Positions 14,322 through 21,583 are shown, counted from the first letter of the stretch. The stretch is DNA of 27,023 bases from JAVXAN01 sp036660495 (GCA_036660495.1 JAVXAN010000008.1:1-27023), one strand, 5' to 3'. Program-made: numbers and translations. The notes: generated by a model from the sequence alone, not told the origin.

Positions 14322-14727
14322 ATTTTTCAGATTCTAATTTTTCTAAAACTACTTTTGTTACTTCAATAGCCTTGTTTTTAACTTCGTCAGCTGCTTTTTC
14401 AATAATTGGTGTTCCTTTTTCTTTAGCATAACTAACAAGTTCATCAGCATGTTTTTTAAGTTCTTTAGCTTTTTTCTTAGCAAGTGCAACTGCTTTTTCT
14501 TTGTCCAAGTCTTCTAGTTCACTAACTAATTGATCTATTTTATTATTAAAAGATTCTTTAACATCTTCAACATCAATTTCTTTTACTTTTTCAATTAATT
14601 CATCCGTCTTCTTTTTTAAGGCTATTCTATTTTGCTTTCCAGACTTAGGAGCAAAAAGCATACCTAATGCTGCCCCTATTGCAGCTCCAAATACAAACTT
14701 ACCCGTTCCACTTCTTTTTTTACTCAT
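14320..14727 (-). CDS. ytxH: YtxH-domain protein
   Basis: The 135-residue protein has a short basic N-terminus, one glycine/alanine-rich membrane helix (KFVFGAAIGAALGMLFAP, about 10-27) ending in the family's LFAPKSGKQNR motif, then a long, strongly charged helix (about 35-135, many Lys/Glu, coiled-coil-like). This is the YtxH (PF12732) pattern; members are stress-linked in Bacillus, with no known biochemical role. The start overlaps the preceding DUF948 gene by eight bases, matching the ytxG-ytxH pair of Bacillus. It is last in its operon. Confidence 0.85.
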   Translation of the reverse strand: MSKKRSGTGKFVFGAAIGAALGMLFAPKSGKQNRIALKKKTDELIEKVKEIDVEDVKESFNNKIDQLVSELEDLDKEKAVALAKKKAKELKKHADELVSYAKEKGTPIIEKAADEVKNKAIEVTKVVLEKLESEK

Positions 14728-15046
14728 TTTCTTCTTCCTCCTTTTTTAATTTGTTACTTTCATCTTCCACTTTTTTCTTTTCTCTTTTTTTAAAAATATT
14801 TTTTATTAATGTTACAACTGAGTCTGCTACCAGTTCAGTTATTGCGGATAAGCGGTCTGTTGCACTATCAATAATATTAAATAAACTGTTTAAAGATCTG
14901 ACCTTATCATCAACATCTTCAATAATTTCTTCAACCTTGTTCATAGCTTTTATTACTTTTACACAAATAATAATAAGCGCTACTATCAATATACATAATA
15001 GTATATATACCAAACTAGGCAAATATTCATTTAAAGTTAGTAACAT
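14720..15046 (-). CDS. ytxG: DUF948 protein (YtxG-like)
   Basis: The 108-residue protein has one N-terminal membrane helix (about residues 10-32, LVYILLCILIVALIIICVKV), followed by a heptad-like helix (MNKVEEIIEDVDDKVRSLNSLF) and a second helix (SATDRLSAITELVADSVVTLI), then a lysine/glutamate-rich tail. This topology and the following YtxH gene are typical of the DUF948/YtxG pair. The tail after residue 85 is low-complexity. The start shares one base with the stop of the acidic protein gene (TAATG). Confidence 0.8.
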   Translation of the reverse strand: MLLTLNEYLPSLVYILLCILIVALIIICVKVIKAMNKVEEIIEDVDDKVRSLNSLFNIIDSATDRLSAITELVADSVVTLIKNIFKKREKKKVEDESNKLKKEEEENE

Positions 15047-15927
15047 TAATTATCATCCCCTTCTTTAGCATACATTGTATCAATAAGATTAAACAAATCT
15101 TGTTCTTTTGTGTCGTCCTCATCTTCTTCATTTACTTCAAGTTTTGCTTTTTCAATGTTTCGCTTATTATTTTTATCTTTTTCAATATCAACATCTATTT
15201 CTTTAAATTTAATACTAGGTAAAATCATATCATCTTCTTCATTATCAATTTTAACCTTACTTAGTTTTAATTCAGAAGATTCGTGTTCTGATGCTTTGTT
15301 TTTTACTCTTGAAAGTTCATCATTCTCAGCTTGTTCTAAAGTCTTGGTTTTTAATTTTTTTAACGTATCTTCTAATTCTTTATCAACTTTACCATAAGCT
15401 TTATTTCTAATTTCATCAAAAGTCACTTCTTCTTTTTCTGGTTTAAGGATATCATGAATTTTAGCTGGACTTTCTACTTTTTCACCATTTTTATCCAAAA
15501 GACCATATACTGGAGAAATAATCGGGGTTGGTTTAAACCTTTTTACTTCTTCTTTTTTCTTTTTACTACCTTGATATAAAAGGGAACGATCATCATCTAC
15601 TTGGCTTACAATTGACTTTGTTTTGTTTCTAGAAACAACAAAATCATCGTCATCAAAATCCATTGGAAAACCATATTCTTTTTCTGATTTGCTAATTCTT
15701 GTTTTGATTTCATCCATTTCAGATTTTTCTTCAGAAACATCTTCAAAGTATAATTCATCAACAATATCTTTTTTAACAACCATTTCTTTTGTTTTTTCTA
15801 AATCAAAAGAATTTTTCGGATCAACATGTGCCTTCTTGTTTATCTTTTTAACTGGTTTTTCCTTTTCTTCTTCTTCTTCATCAAATAAAAAGCTTTTCAT
15901 TTTATTAAACTTATTCATTAATCCCAT
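15046..15927 (-). CDS. Acidic, low-complexity cytoplasmic protein, unrecognised
   Basis: The 293-residue protein has no signal peptide or membrane segment and is about one third Glu, Asp and Lys. Most of it looks disordered, with an N-terminal MNKFNKMKSFLFDEEEEEKEK patch. One island stands out at about residues 131-146: RFKPTPIISPVYGLLD, a proline/isoleucine-rich motif in otherwise charged sequence. A second, weaker island is the C-terminal DLFNLIDTMYAKEG. I do not recognise a family. Such short conserved-looking islands in a disordered chain often serve as docking motifs, but that is inference. It lies just before ytxG (TAATG overlap) and 48 bases after a lipoprotein gene, so it may share their transcript. 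An AAAGG-containing site precedes the ATG. Confidence 0.65.
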   Translation of the reverse strand: MGLMNKFNKMKSFLFDEEEEEKEKPVKKINKKAHVDPKNSFDLEKTKEMVVKKDIVDELYFEDVSEEKSEMDEIKTRISKSEKEYGFPMDFDDDDFVVSRNKTKSIVSQVDDDRSLLYQGSKKKKEEVKRFKPTPIISPVYGLLDKNGEKVESPAKIHDILKPEKEEVTFDEIRNKAYGKVDKELEDTLKKLKTKTLEQAENDELSRVKNKASEHESSELKLSKVKIDNEEDDMILPSIKFKEIDVDIEKDKNNKRNIEKAKLEVNEEDEDDTKEQDLFNLIDTMYAKEGDDN

Positions 15928-15975
15928 AATTTTACGCCTTTCCTACTTACCTTTTGAAAATAATAATTTTACCTT

Positions 15976-16638
15976 TTATTTAGTACTACTTGTTTCCGGT
16001 TTATTATTAGGTTGTGTTTCCACCTTTATTTCAGATTCTTCTGCTTGTGGTTTTTCTTCATACTTGTCATATTCATTTATATAATCAAGGAAGTTTCCTT
16101 CTTTTTCCTTTGTTTCAAATATATTATAAACTTCTTCTTTTGAATTAAAATTACCTTCTTCATATATTTTATTTAATAAAGATTCATTAAACTTAACACT
16201 AGTTAAAATATAACTTAGGTTACGGATAGTATCATTTAATTCTTTTTTATTAACATATGTTTCTATTTTAGCATAATTATACATCATTTCAACATATAAT
16301 TTATCTTTAATTTTAGTTATTTCTAAATAGCCTTTTTTATCATTTATTTTAATCTCCTTTGAATAATAAGTATCCTTAGGTTTAAATTTAAAATCTGTTT
16401 TATAATAATAACTAACAACATCAACATATAGATAATACCTGTTATTACCACTTTTTAAAATATCATTATAATCGCTAGAAGACATCTTTATAACCCCCAT
16501 TGGAGCATAATATTTATATCCCTTACCAACGTTATTAAAACTCTTTACTTCTAATGGTAGAATTTTATTCATCGTTTGAACATAGTTATATTTATCAATT
16601 CTTTCAACTGTACATCCTGATAAAACTCCTACAACCAA
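15976..16638 (-). CDS. Putative lipoprotein with a damaged 5' end next to the assembly gap
   Basis: The 220-residue reading begins at a TTG and opens MVVGVLSGCTVERID, with a clear lipobox LSGC, so the protein should be a membrane-anchored lipoprotein. Only eight residues precede the Cys, too few for a signal peptide. In frame upstream the codons read K-V-L-L-I-L-L before a TAA at 16659-16657: exactly a signal peptide lacking its first Met and Lys. The body is rich in Tyr, Lys and Asn (VGKGYKYYAPMGVIKMSS, YYLYVDVVSYYYKTDF) and ends in a Pro/Gln/Thr tail (PQAEESEIKVETQPNN). I do not recognise a family. The start loss is most likely an assembly fault at the gap, 33 bases away, rather than a real mutation. 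Confidence 0.7.
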   Translation of the reverse strand: MVVGVLSGCTVERIDKYNYVQTMNKILPLEVKSFNNVGKGYKYYAPMGVIKMSSSDYNDILKSGNNRYYLYVDVVSYYYKTDFKFKPKDTYYSKEIKINDKKGYLEITKIKDKLYVEMMYNYAKIETYVNKKELNDTIRNLSYILTSVKFNESLLNKIYEEGNFNSKEEVYNIFETKEKEGNFLDYINEYDKYEEKPQAEESEIKVETQPNNKPETSSTK

Positions 16639-16691
16639 AAGTATTAATAAAACTTTTTAGATTATCAGATGAGTAATCCTTCATTATTCCA

Positions 16692-16701
16692 NNNNNNNNN
16701 N
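16692..16701. other. Assembly gap (10 N)
   Basis: Ten N join two contigs, so the true length and even the join are unknown. The gap truncates the hydrolase gene on its right and lies close to the damaged lipoprotein start on its left. Confidence 0.99.
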
Positions 16702-16824
16702 ATTTTCTTGAGTAGGTAAACTTGGCATAATAACAATATAATTCATTTTCTCTAACTCTTGTTTTAGCCCTTCAAATATTTTTGGTATTCCATTATACCC
16801 ATGTATTAATAAAACTTTTTTCAT
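16702..16824 (-). CDS. Alpha/beta hydrolase (RBBP9/YdeN-like), N-terminal part, cut by the gap
   Basis: Forty-one residues are visible: MKKVLLIHGYNGIPKIFEGL, then KQELEKMNYIVIMPSLPTQEN. The first strand followed by HGYNG is the oxyanion region of an alpha/beta hydrolase, and the second strand ending in PSLPTQ is typical of the small serine hydrolases of the RBBP9/YdeN group. The nucleophile (GxSxG), Asp and His are beyond the gap, so activity cannot be judged. The start at 16824 has an AGGTGA site just upstream; the longer open frame starting further right would overlap trmB. Its promoter -10 (TATAAT, 16851-16846) lies between trmB and the gene. Confidence 0.75.
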
Positions 16825-16845
16825 AAGTTCACCTACTTTACAAAT

Positions 16846-16851
16846 ATTATA
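16846..16851 (-). promoter_or_regulatory. Likely -10 element of the hydrolase gene
   Basis: TATAAT on the minus strand lies 22 bases before the hydrolase ATG. The -35 position shows only a weak TTTTAT. It directly follows the trmB terminator. Confidence 0.4.
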
Positions 16852-16853
16852 AC

Positions 16854-16893
16854 AAAAAACCAGTAAAAATAAAACCTTTTTTATTCTTTTACT
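16854..16893 (-). terminator. Probable terminator of trmB
   Basis: An imperfect hairpin (AGTAAA with TTTACT outside, ATAAAA with TTTTAT inside, AAGG loop, 16893-16862) is followed by GG and six T (16859-16854). The trmB stop codon is within the stem. Confidence 0.5.
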
Positions 16894-17513
16894 GCTTCTA
16901 ACATGCAAATTTTCTTTTTTTCTTGAAAAAACCGTTTTTCATATTCAGTCATAATGTTACTTTCGGGCATTTCTTTATGCAAATCAAGAGTTACTTTTTC
17001 TAAAACATATCCATACGTACTTAAAGATGAAATTGAAAAAGCAAAAAAATTAATATTATCGGTTTTTTGAATTATAGTCCTTTTATCTTTAAAAGTATTA
17101 TTATATTGATTTAACATTACGTGACTAGTTAACCTTCTTTTTGAATGCCTCGTTTTTGGCCAAGGGTCAGAAAAATTTAAAAATATTGTATCAATTTCAT
17201 GATTAAACACCTGATCTATTTTAGATGCATCCATTTTAATAAGTCTTAAATTAGGTATTAACTTATCATTAAGTTTTTGTACTGCTCTTACCATAACACT
17301 ATCAAACATTTCAATTCCTATAAAATTAACGTCTGGATAAGTAAGTGCGTTTTCAATTATAAAGTCACCTTTACCCATTCCAATTTCTATTTTTATAATA
17401 TTTTTATTACCAAATGTTTCTTTCCATCTGCCATAGTAATTTGTTGGATTATCTATAACATATTTCGAGTTTTCAATAATGGTAGCAGCGTTTTTAACGT
17501 TTTTTAACCTCAT
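16881..17513 (-). CDS. trmB: tRNA (guanine-N7)-methyltransferase
   Basis: TrmB puts the m7G modification at position 46 of the tRNA variable loop, using SAM. The 210-residue protein has the SAM-binding motif EIGMGKGDF (43-51), IGIEMF (65-70) for the next strand, the family signature NFSDPWPKTRHSKRRL (113-128) and the C-terminal TEYEKRF. I start it at the ATG at 17513, preceded by a GGTGA site; the open frame extends to a TTG at 17525 without support. A TATAAT lies at 17536-17531. It is divergently oriented from the Met-rich gene, with 80 bases between the two starts. Length is normal for Bacilli. Confidence 0.95.
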   Translation of the reverse strand: MRLKNVKNAATIIENSKYVIDNPTNYYGRWKETFGNKNIIKIEIGMGKGDFIIENALTYPDVNFIGIEMFDSVMVRAVQKLNDKLIPNLRLIKMDASKIDQVFNHEIDTIFLNFSDPWPKTRHSKRRLTSHVMLNQYNNTFKDKRTIIQKTDNINFFAFSISSLSTYGYVLEKVTLDLHKEMPESNIMTEYEKRFFQEKKKICMLEAVKE

Positions 17514-17530
17514 ATGTATCACCAAATATT

Positions 17531-17536
17531 ATTATA
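17531..17536 (-). promoter_or_regulatory. Likely -10 element of trmB
   Basis: TATAAT on the minus strand lies 17 bases before the trmB start; no good -35 is seen (TATGTT at 17559-17554). Confidence 0.4.
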
Positions 17537-17557
17537 CACCAAAATCCTACATAAACA

Positions 17558-17563
17558 TATAAT
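17558..17563 (+). promoter_or_regulatory. Likely -10 element of the Met-rich gene
   Basis: TATAAT on the plus strand is part of CATATAAT (17556-17563), which also matches the SigE -10 form CATACANT in seven of eight places. No -35 decides between a vegetative and a sporulation promoter. Confidence 0.4.
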
Positions 17564-17593
17564 TAATTGAAAGCTTTAAACAAGGAGGACAAT

Positions 17594-17935
17594 ATGAAAA
17601 GCGATAGAAATCAATTTATGACACAAATGGTTCCTAACAATACAATGATGCCTATGAATGGAATGATGATGCCAAATAACGGAATGATGATGCCTATGAA
17701 TGGAATGATGATGCCTAATTATATGAATGATAATTGTGCTAACGTAGATAACCGAATAAGTGCTTTAGAAAAAAAGATTAAAGTGTTAGAAAACAGAATA
17801 TCAAGGTTAGAAACTCCATATCAAAATAATCAAAACGGCCAAAACCAAGGATACCAATCAAATGGAAATCCAATGCCATATCAAACAACACAAAATGGCA
17901 ACAATAACTATCAAGGGGAAATGTACATGATGTAA
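17594..17935 (+). CDS. Met/Asn-rich repeat protein with a coiled coil, possibly a spore coat component
   Basis: The 113-residue protein starts at the ATG at 17594, five bases after AAGGAGG. Residues about 14-42 are four near-copies of a 7-residue unit (GMMMPMN, GMMMPNN and variants). A short coiled coil follows (NVDNRISALEKKIKVLEN and RISRLE, about 49-74), then a Gln/Asn/Gly/Tyr-rich tail (NQNGQNQGYQSNGNPMPYQ). There is no signal peptide or membrane helix. Low-complexity Met/Asn/Gln/Tyr segments joined to a small coiled coil resemble small Bacillus spore-surface proteins. With cotE and cse60 nearby a coat role is plausible, but this is inference and no family was recognised. It is a single-gene unit, divergent from trmB. 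Confidence 0.7.
   Translation: MKSDRNQFMTQMVPNNTMMPMNGMMMPNNGMMMPMNGMMMPNYMNDNCANVDNRISALEKKIKVLENRISRLETPYQNNQNGQNQGYQSNGNPMPYQTTQNGNNNYQGEMYMM
17640..17725 (+). repeat. Four near-copies of a 21-base unit inside the Met-rich gene
   Basis: The unit (ggaatgatgatgcctatgaat and variants) repeats in frame and encodes GMMMPMN-like heptapeptides; the first copy is the most divergent. Confidence 0.8.
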
Positions 17936-17972
17936 AAAAGCCGTTTGCTTATTTATAGCAAAGGCTTTTTTT
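17934..17972. terminator. Bidirectional terminator after the Met-rich gene
   Basis: A 14-bp stem with one bulged G (aaaaagcc/ggcttttt outside, tttgct/agcaaa inside; 17935-17970) has a 7-base loop and T runs on both strands. The minus-strand gene at 17953 ends in the loop, so both convergent genes use it. Confidence 0.85.
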
Positions 17973-18507
17973 CTTTTTTAAACTCTAATAATTTATTTAA
18001 AATATTTATCATAATTTTATAAGTATCGTTATATTTAATTAAACTCTCTTTTTGTTTTTCTAAATAAGGATCAACCCTTACATAAATAACCACAGCTTTT
18101 TTAAGAACATCTTGTGATAGCTTATCTATTTTTTCATAAATCTCATACTCAGTATCATTTTCAATGTTAGAAAAAACACTTGATAAAACATTGTTTGTTG
18201 CAATTAAATAATATTGTAATTCTAAGGCTGATAAGTCTTTTTTGTTTGAAGTTATCTTGGCAACATTTCTTATTAATCCGTGTGTGTAAACCATGTTTTT
18301 TACTAATTCTATTTTTATTGCATCAAGATTAAGGTGACAAAGTTCACTTAAATCATTATTTATACTACTAATAGCATCAATTAATAATTTTTCTTTTATT
18401 TCAGTAGTACATTTTAAATTGTCAATAGAGATTCTTAGGGATTTTTCTTGCTCAGTTACGTATTTTACGCTAAAATCCCCTTTTTCTTGTTCAGTTACGT
18501 ATTTCAT
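17953..18507 (-). CDS. Unrecognised helical protein with a duplicated N-terminus
   Basis: The 184-residue protein has no signal peptide or membrane segment and appears mostly helical (ISSINNDLSELCHLNLDAIK, LSALELQYYLIATNNVLSSV, IYEKIDKLSQDVLKKAVVIYV). I know no family for it. Its start overlaps the stop of the preceding gene by four bases (ATGA), so it is likely translated with it. The opening is odd: KYVTEQEK occurs twice, 13 residues apart, because a 39-bp segment of the gene junction is duplicated. An AAAAGGGGA site lies seven bases before the ATG. The end lies within a shared terminator hairpin. Possibly the partner subunit of the upstream product. Confidence 0.65.
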   Translation of the reverse strand: MKYVTEQEKGDFSVKYVTEQEKSLRISIDNLKCTTEIKEKLLIDAISSINNDLSELCHLNLDAIKIELVKNMVYTHGLIRNVAKITSNKKDLSALELQYYLIATNNVLSSVFSNIENDTEYEIYEKIDKLSQDVLKKAVVIYVRVDPYLEKQKESLIKYNDTYKIMINILNKLLEFKKEKKPLL

Positions 18508-18519
18508 GATAAAGTCCCC
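18442..18519. repeat. 39-bp tandem duplication at a gene junction
   Basis: Two adjacent 39-base copies (18442-18480 and 18481-18519) match at 34 of 39 positions. The first 11 bases of a third copy follow at 18520-18530. The copy at 18481 holds the real stop/start overlap; the other lies inside the downstream coding region. Confidence 0.9.
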
Positions 18520-19580
18520 TTTTTCTTGCTTTGCTCAAGAGATACTAACAACTCTTTACTATTTAACGCATGTTCTAAAAAGCCCATTTCACTTGATGAA
18601 ACCATTAAAGTAGGAGCTACATTATCAAGATTTTTTATAATTTTTTCATGCTTTCTTGTTGAAACATAAAGTCCCGCCAAAAAACTTATATCGTTATCAT
18701 CTAAACTTTTAATAACTTCACTCAACTTATTTATATCAAGTGCTACGTCCGAAAATCTAGACATTAAATCATTATTATTTACCAAAATTTTTTCTAACTG
18801 TTTATTTTCATTAGTACCATACATTTCTTGTTCCTGTTCATTATATCCATAAATATTTTTATCCGATATTTTTTTTGCGTGAAAAGCGTTTTTTATTACT
18901 TGTAACAATACTTCTTCTTTTGTATAATCCTTAGAAATATTATTTGCAATACCATATCTTTGATCAATTTCCACTCCATTACATAGTTGTTCAATAATAT
19001 TGGCTTTAAGGCGATCATTAACGTTTATTTGCAAAACATTATCTAAACACTTTCTAATTTCTTTTTGCCTAGATTCATAGCTATCATCAATTTGATCTTT
19101 ATCAAATTGAATTTCTTGAGCAATATTCTTTTTCGAATAATATAACTCTTGTAATCCAGACATAACAACCCAAGCATTATTAAAAGGATTATTTCCTAAA
19201 AACTGATTACCCATCTGTCTTTGAATTTCATTATTACAAGCCTTTTTAAAAAAATCGCAAAATTCTGAATTAATACCATCCATATTCATAAAAACGTTAG
19301 CAATTTCTTCTTTTGATAAACTAAATTCTTCACTTAAAATAGATATACAATCAAACATTGATTTTTCATCAGCAATCATAAAATTAAAAACCGTTGAAAG
19401 TTGGTTTATAACCCCAATTTTCCCAATTTGTACGATGTAGTTTCGAGCATTATTAGTACTAGTAAAAGCCGTTATATTACCAGCAAAATAATGTTTTAAA
19501 ATCATAAAATATCCTTTTGTTGAAACCTCATATCCCACTTTTTTGCAAGTTGTATCTAATGCTTCCTTTAAATTATTCAT
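18504..19580 (-). CDS. Unrecognised 358-residue cytoplasmic protein
   Basis: The protein begins MNNLKEALDTTCKKVGYEVS. The ATG at 19580 is seven bases from an AAGGTGG site; a second ATG six bases earlier would touch that site. It has no signal peptide, membrane helix or catalytic motif that I can see. It looks mainly helical, with an N-terminal half (about 20-170) that includes NYIVQIGKIGVINQLSTVF, and a C-terminal half with repeated acidic helices (MSRFSDVALDINKLSEVIKS). The region between contains an Asn/Gln/Glu-rich stretch (NIYGYNEQEQEMYGTNENKQ). I do not recognise a family. The 17953-18507 gene follows with a four-base overlap, so the two form a unit. The function is unknown. Confidence 0.65.
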   Translation of the reverse strand: MNNLKEALDTTCKKVGYEVSTKGYFMILKHYFAGNITAFTSTNNARNYIVQIGKIGVINQLSTVFNFMIADEKSMFDCISILSEEFSLSKEEIANVFMNMDGINSEFCDFFKKACNNEIQRQMGNQFLGNNPFNNAWVVMSGLQELYYSKKNIAQEIQFDKDQIDDSYESRQKEIRKCLDNVLQINVNDRLKANIIEQLCNGVEIDQRYGIANNISKDYTKEEVLLQVIKNAFHAKKISDKNIYGYNEQEQEMYGTNENKQLEKILVNNNDLMSRFSDVALDINKLSEVIKSLDDNDISFLAGLYVSTRKHEKIIKNLDNVAPTLMVSSSEMGFLEHALNSKELLVSLEQSKKKGTLS

Positions 19581-19600
19581 AAACATCCCACCTTTTCTTA

Positions 19601-19606
19601 ATTATA
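19601..19606 (-). promoter_or_regulatory. Likely -10 element of the two-gene unit
   Basis: TATAAT on the minus strand lies 20 bases before the start of the first gene. An inverted repeat (tttcaaa / tttgaaa, 19610-19633) lies just upstream, where the -35 would be, and could be an operator. Confidence 0.4.
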
Positions 19607-19666
19607 TCATTTCAAAGAATATTTTGTTTGAAATACGTAAATGTATGTAAACACATGGTAAAACAA

Positions 19667-21286
19667 CTATTTAACCATATTTTTTCTTTTCATTGTTCCA
19701 AATAACTTTTTCAAACTACCATTTAAATATGTTAATCCTAAATATATAGCAGTACCAGTTAAACCATAAACTCCAATTGTAATAACAGCGTTAAACCTAC
19801 TACTAAAATTAAATGGAAGAATATGTTTCATAATAACAATCACTATTATCATTATTACAATTGGATAAATAAACTTAAAAATTGATTTAAATATTTCTTC
19901 TATATCAAGCTTTATTATTTTATTAATGCATGCAAAATTAATCATAAACGAAATAAATAGTCCTAGTAAAGTAGCAAAAGTTGATCCATAAAAAGGATAT
20001 AATCCAAACTTATCAAATAAAACCATAAAAGGTACGTTTAATACATATTTAATCACAATACCAACTATGATACTTAAAAAAACGTTTCTAAACTTATTAA
20101 GTGACTGTGCTATTGATACTGAAGTTGTAAAAATACATCTAAATAAAGATATAAAAATAGTAAAACAAAAAACCAAAGGACCCCACATGCTATCACCATA
20201 AAACGCATAAAAAACCGGTTTAGCAAGAAGACTTAATCCCACTGCCATTGGCATGGTAACATATAATAGCATAAGAATTGATTGGGTAATCTTTTTTTTA
20301 ACATCCTTTTTATTTCCGGATACAAAACTCGCTGTTATATTAGGCACCAAACTGGTTATTAAACCAGTTGAAATTGCTAGAACAATACTGTTTAACTTGT
20401 TACCTGTTGTATTTATTATCCCAATAATACTCTCAGCATCAACCGTACTATAACCAAGTGATGTTAACGTTTTTATTATTGTAGTCATATCAATATAATC
20501 ATATACTGATAAAGCAAGACCAAAGGAAATAAAGGGCACTGAATAAATAATAAGCTTTTTAATTATTTCTTTATTAGTGATTTTCAATTCTTCTTTAGTA
20601 GGTTTTTCATCTGTTATTAAATCTTTTTTGTTTTTTCTAATTTTATTAAGAATATAAACAAGTGCTGATAAAGCACCTATAGTTGCACCAAATACTGCTA
20701 TACCAACAGCATTTGTTACGCCTAAATGAAACACATGAATAAAAGTATAACTACCTATTAGTATTATAACAATCCTAACTACTTGTTCAATTATTTGACT
20801 ATATGATGAATAACTAATATACTTATGTCCCTGTAAATATCCTTTTGAAACACTTAAATAAGGAACAACTAAAATCGCTGTTGAGATTATTCTAATTACA
20901 AAGGTAATACTTTCTTTACTATTTCCTCCAGTGTTATCTCCAATTATTTTATAAGAAATGTAAGGAGCCCCAATAAACAAAATTAAAAACAAAATAATTC
21001 CTGTAGCAATTAACAGCATTTTACCAATTTTATAAGCACGTTCCTTAGTATAATAATACTTTAAAGTATTATACTCGCTTATAAGCTTACTCATTGCAGG
21101 AGGAATTCCTACCGTTGAAAGTGCTAAAAACAAATTGTAAATTGTATACGCATATCCATAAAGAGCGATGTTTGATTCACCAATTATGCTATAAAAAGGT
21201 ATAACATATACTATACCTAAAAACTTCGTAATAACAATTGCAATTGTTGCAACAATTGCTCCATTAACAAAACTGCTTTTTTTCAT
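19667..21286 (-). CDS. murJ: MurJ/YtgP-type lipid II flippase (SpoVB-like MOP superfamily)
   Basis: The 539-residue membrane protein has about 14 hydrophobic segments. It fits the B. subtilis YtgP branch: VITKFLGIVYVIPFYSIIG, STVGIPPAMSKLISEYN, VPYLSVSKGYLQGHKYIS with QIIEQVVRI, a second-half SVPFISFGLALSVYDYID and ASFVSGNKKDVKKKITQSI. YtgP flips lipid II across the membrane for peptidoglycan; SpoVB is a related protein needed for the spore cortex, and I cannot separate the two fully, though length favours YtgP (about 544) over SpoVB (about 518). The gene follows a cse60-like gene whose TAG stop forms part of its AGGATG ribosome site, so they are read together. That link slightly favours a sporulation role. 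Confidence 0.85.
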   Translation of the reverse strand: MKKSSFVNGAIVATIAIVITKFLGIVYVIPFYSIIGESNIALYGYAYTIYNLFLALSTVGIPPAMSKLISEYNTLKYYYTKERAYKIGKMLLIATGIILFLILFIGAPYISYKIIGDNTGGNSKESITFVIRIISTAILVVPYLSVSKGYLQGHKYISYSSYSQIIEQVVRIVIILIGSYTFIHVFHLGVTNAVGIAVFGATIGALSALVYILNKIRKNKKDLITDEKPTKEELKITNKEIIKKLIIYSVPFISFGLALSVYDYIDMTTIIKTLTSLGYSTVDAESIIGIINTTGNKLNSIVLAISTGLITSLVPNITASFVSGNKKDVKKKITQSILMLLYVTMPMAVGLSLLAKPVFYAFYGDSMWGPLVFCFTIFISLFRCIFTTSVSIAQSLNKFRNVFLSIIVGIVIKYVLNVPFMVLFDKFGLYPFYGSTFATLLGLFISFMINFACINKIIKLDIEEIFKSIFKFIYPIVIMIIVIVIMKHILPFNFSSRFNAVITIGVYGLTGTAIYLGLTYLNGSLKKLFGTMKRKNMVK

Positions 21287-21296
21287 TTACATCATC

Positions 21297-21470
21297 CTAT
21301 CTATCAATATAAATAACCATTGCTGTAAAACAATATAATTGTTCCTCCCCAACTACTGAGATTGCAACTTGATATTTTATGTCGATTACTTCTTTGTCAC
21401 CATCTAAAAACTCATTAATACTATCCTCTAAATCTTTTTCATGATCACAATCAAAAACTTTAACTTTCAT
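21297..21470 (-). CDS. cse60: Sporulation protein Cse60-like
   Basis: This 57-residue gene reads MKVKVFDCDHEKDLEDSINE, then FLDGDKEVIDIKYQVAISVV, and ends YCFTAMVIYIDR. The pattern (short strand, acidic helix with HEKDLEDSINEFL, then VIDIKYQVAIS and a closing TAMVIY strand) matches the Cse60 family of endospore formers, a SigE-dependent gene of unknown mechanism in B. subtilis. A GGTGA site lies five bases before the ATG. Its TAG stop overlaps the ribosome site of the flippase gene that follows. An upstream extended -10 supports expression from its own promoter. Confidence 0.85.
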   Translation of the reverse strand: MKVKVFDCDHEKDLEDSINEFLDGDKEVIDIKYQVAISVVGEEQLYCFTAMVIYIDR

Positions 21471-21526
21471 ATTATCACCAGTATAATTATAATTTTTTTA
21501 AACCAATAATAATGTCTTCTTTTATC

Positions 21527-21532
21527 ATTATA
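21527..21532 (-). promoter_or_regulatory. Promoter -10 upstream of cse60-murJ
   Basis: TATAAT with an extended TGT just before it lies on the minus strand. A TTGATG stands 19 bases upstream, a long spacing that the extended -10 may tolerate. No clear SigE element is seen. Confidence 0.5.
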
Positions 21533-21583
21533 ACAAAATAATTACAGATTTCATCAACATTTTAAATTAACTTGTAAATACTT

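Noticed and set aside
16825..16908. N-terminal extension of the hydrolase (MHVRSSKRIKK)
   Set aside because: It overlaps trmB and its terminator, and the ATG at 16824 has its own ribosome site and matches the family start.
21487..21530. Thirteen-residue reading frame MIKEDIIIGLKKL upstream of cse60
   Set aside because: Its ATG overlaps the TATAAT element and there is no ribosome site, so it is probably not transcribed from its start.
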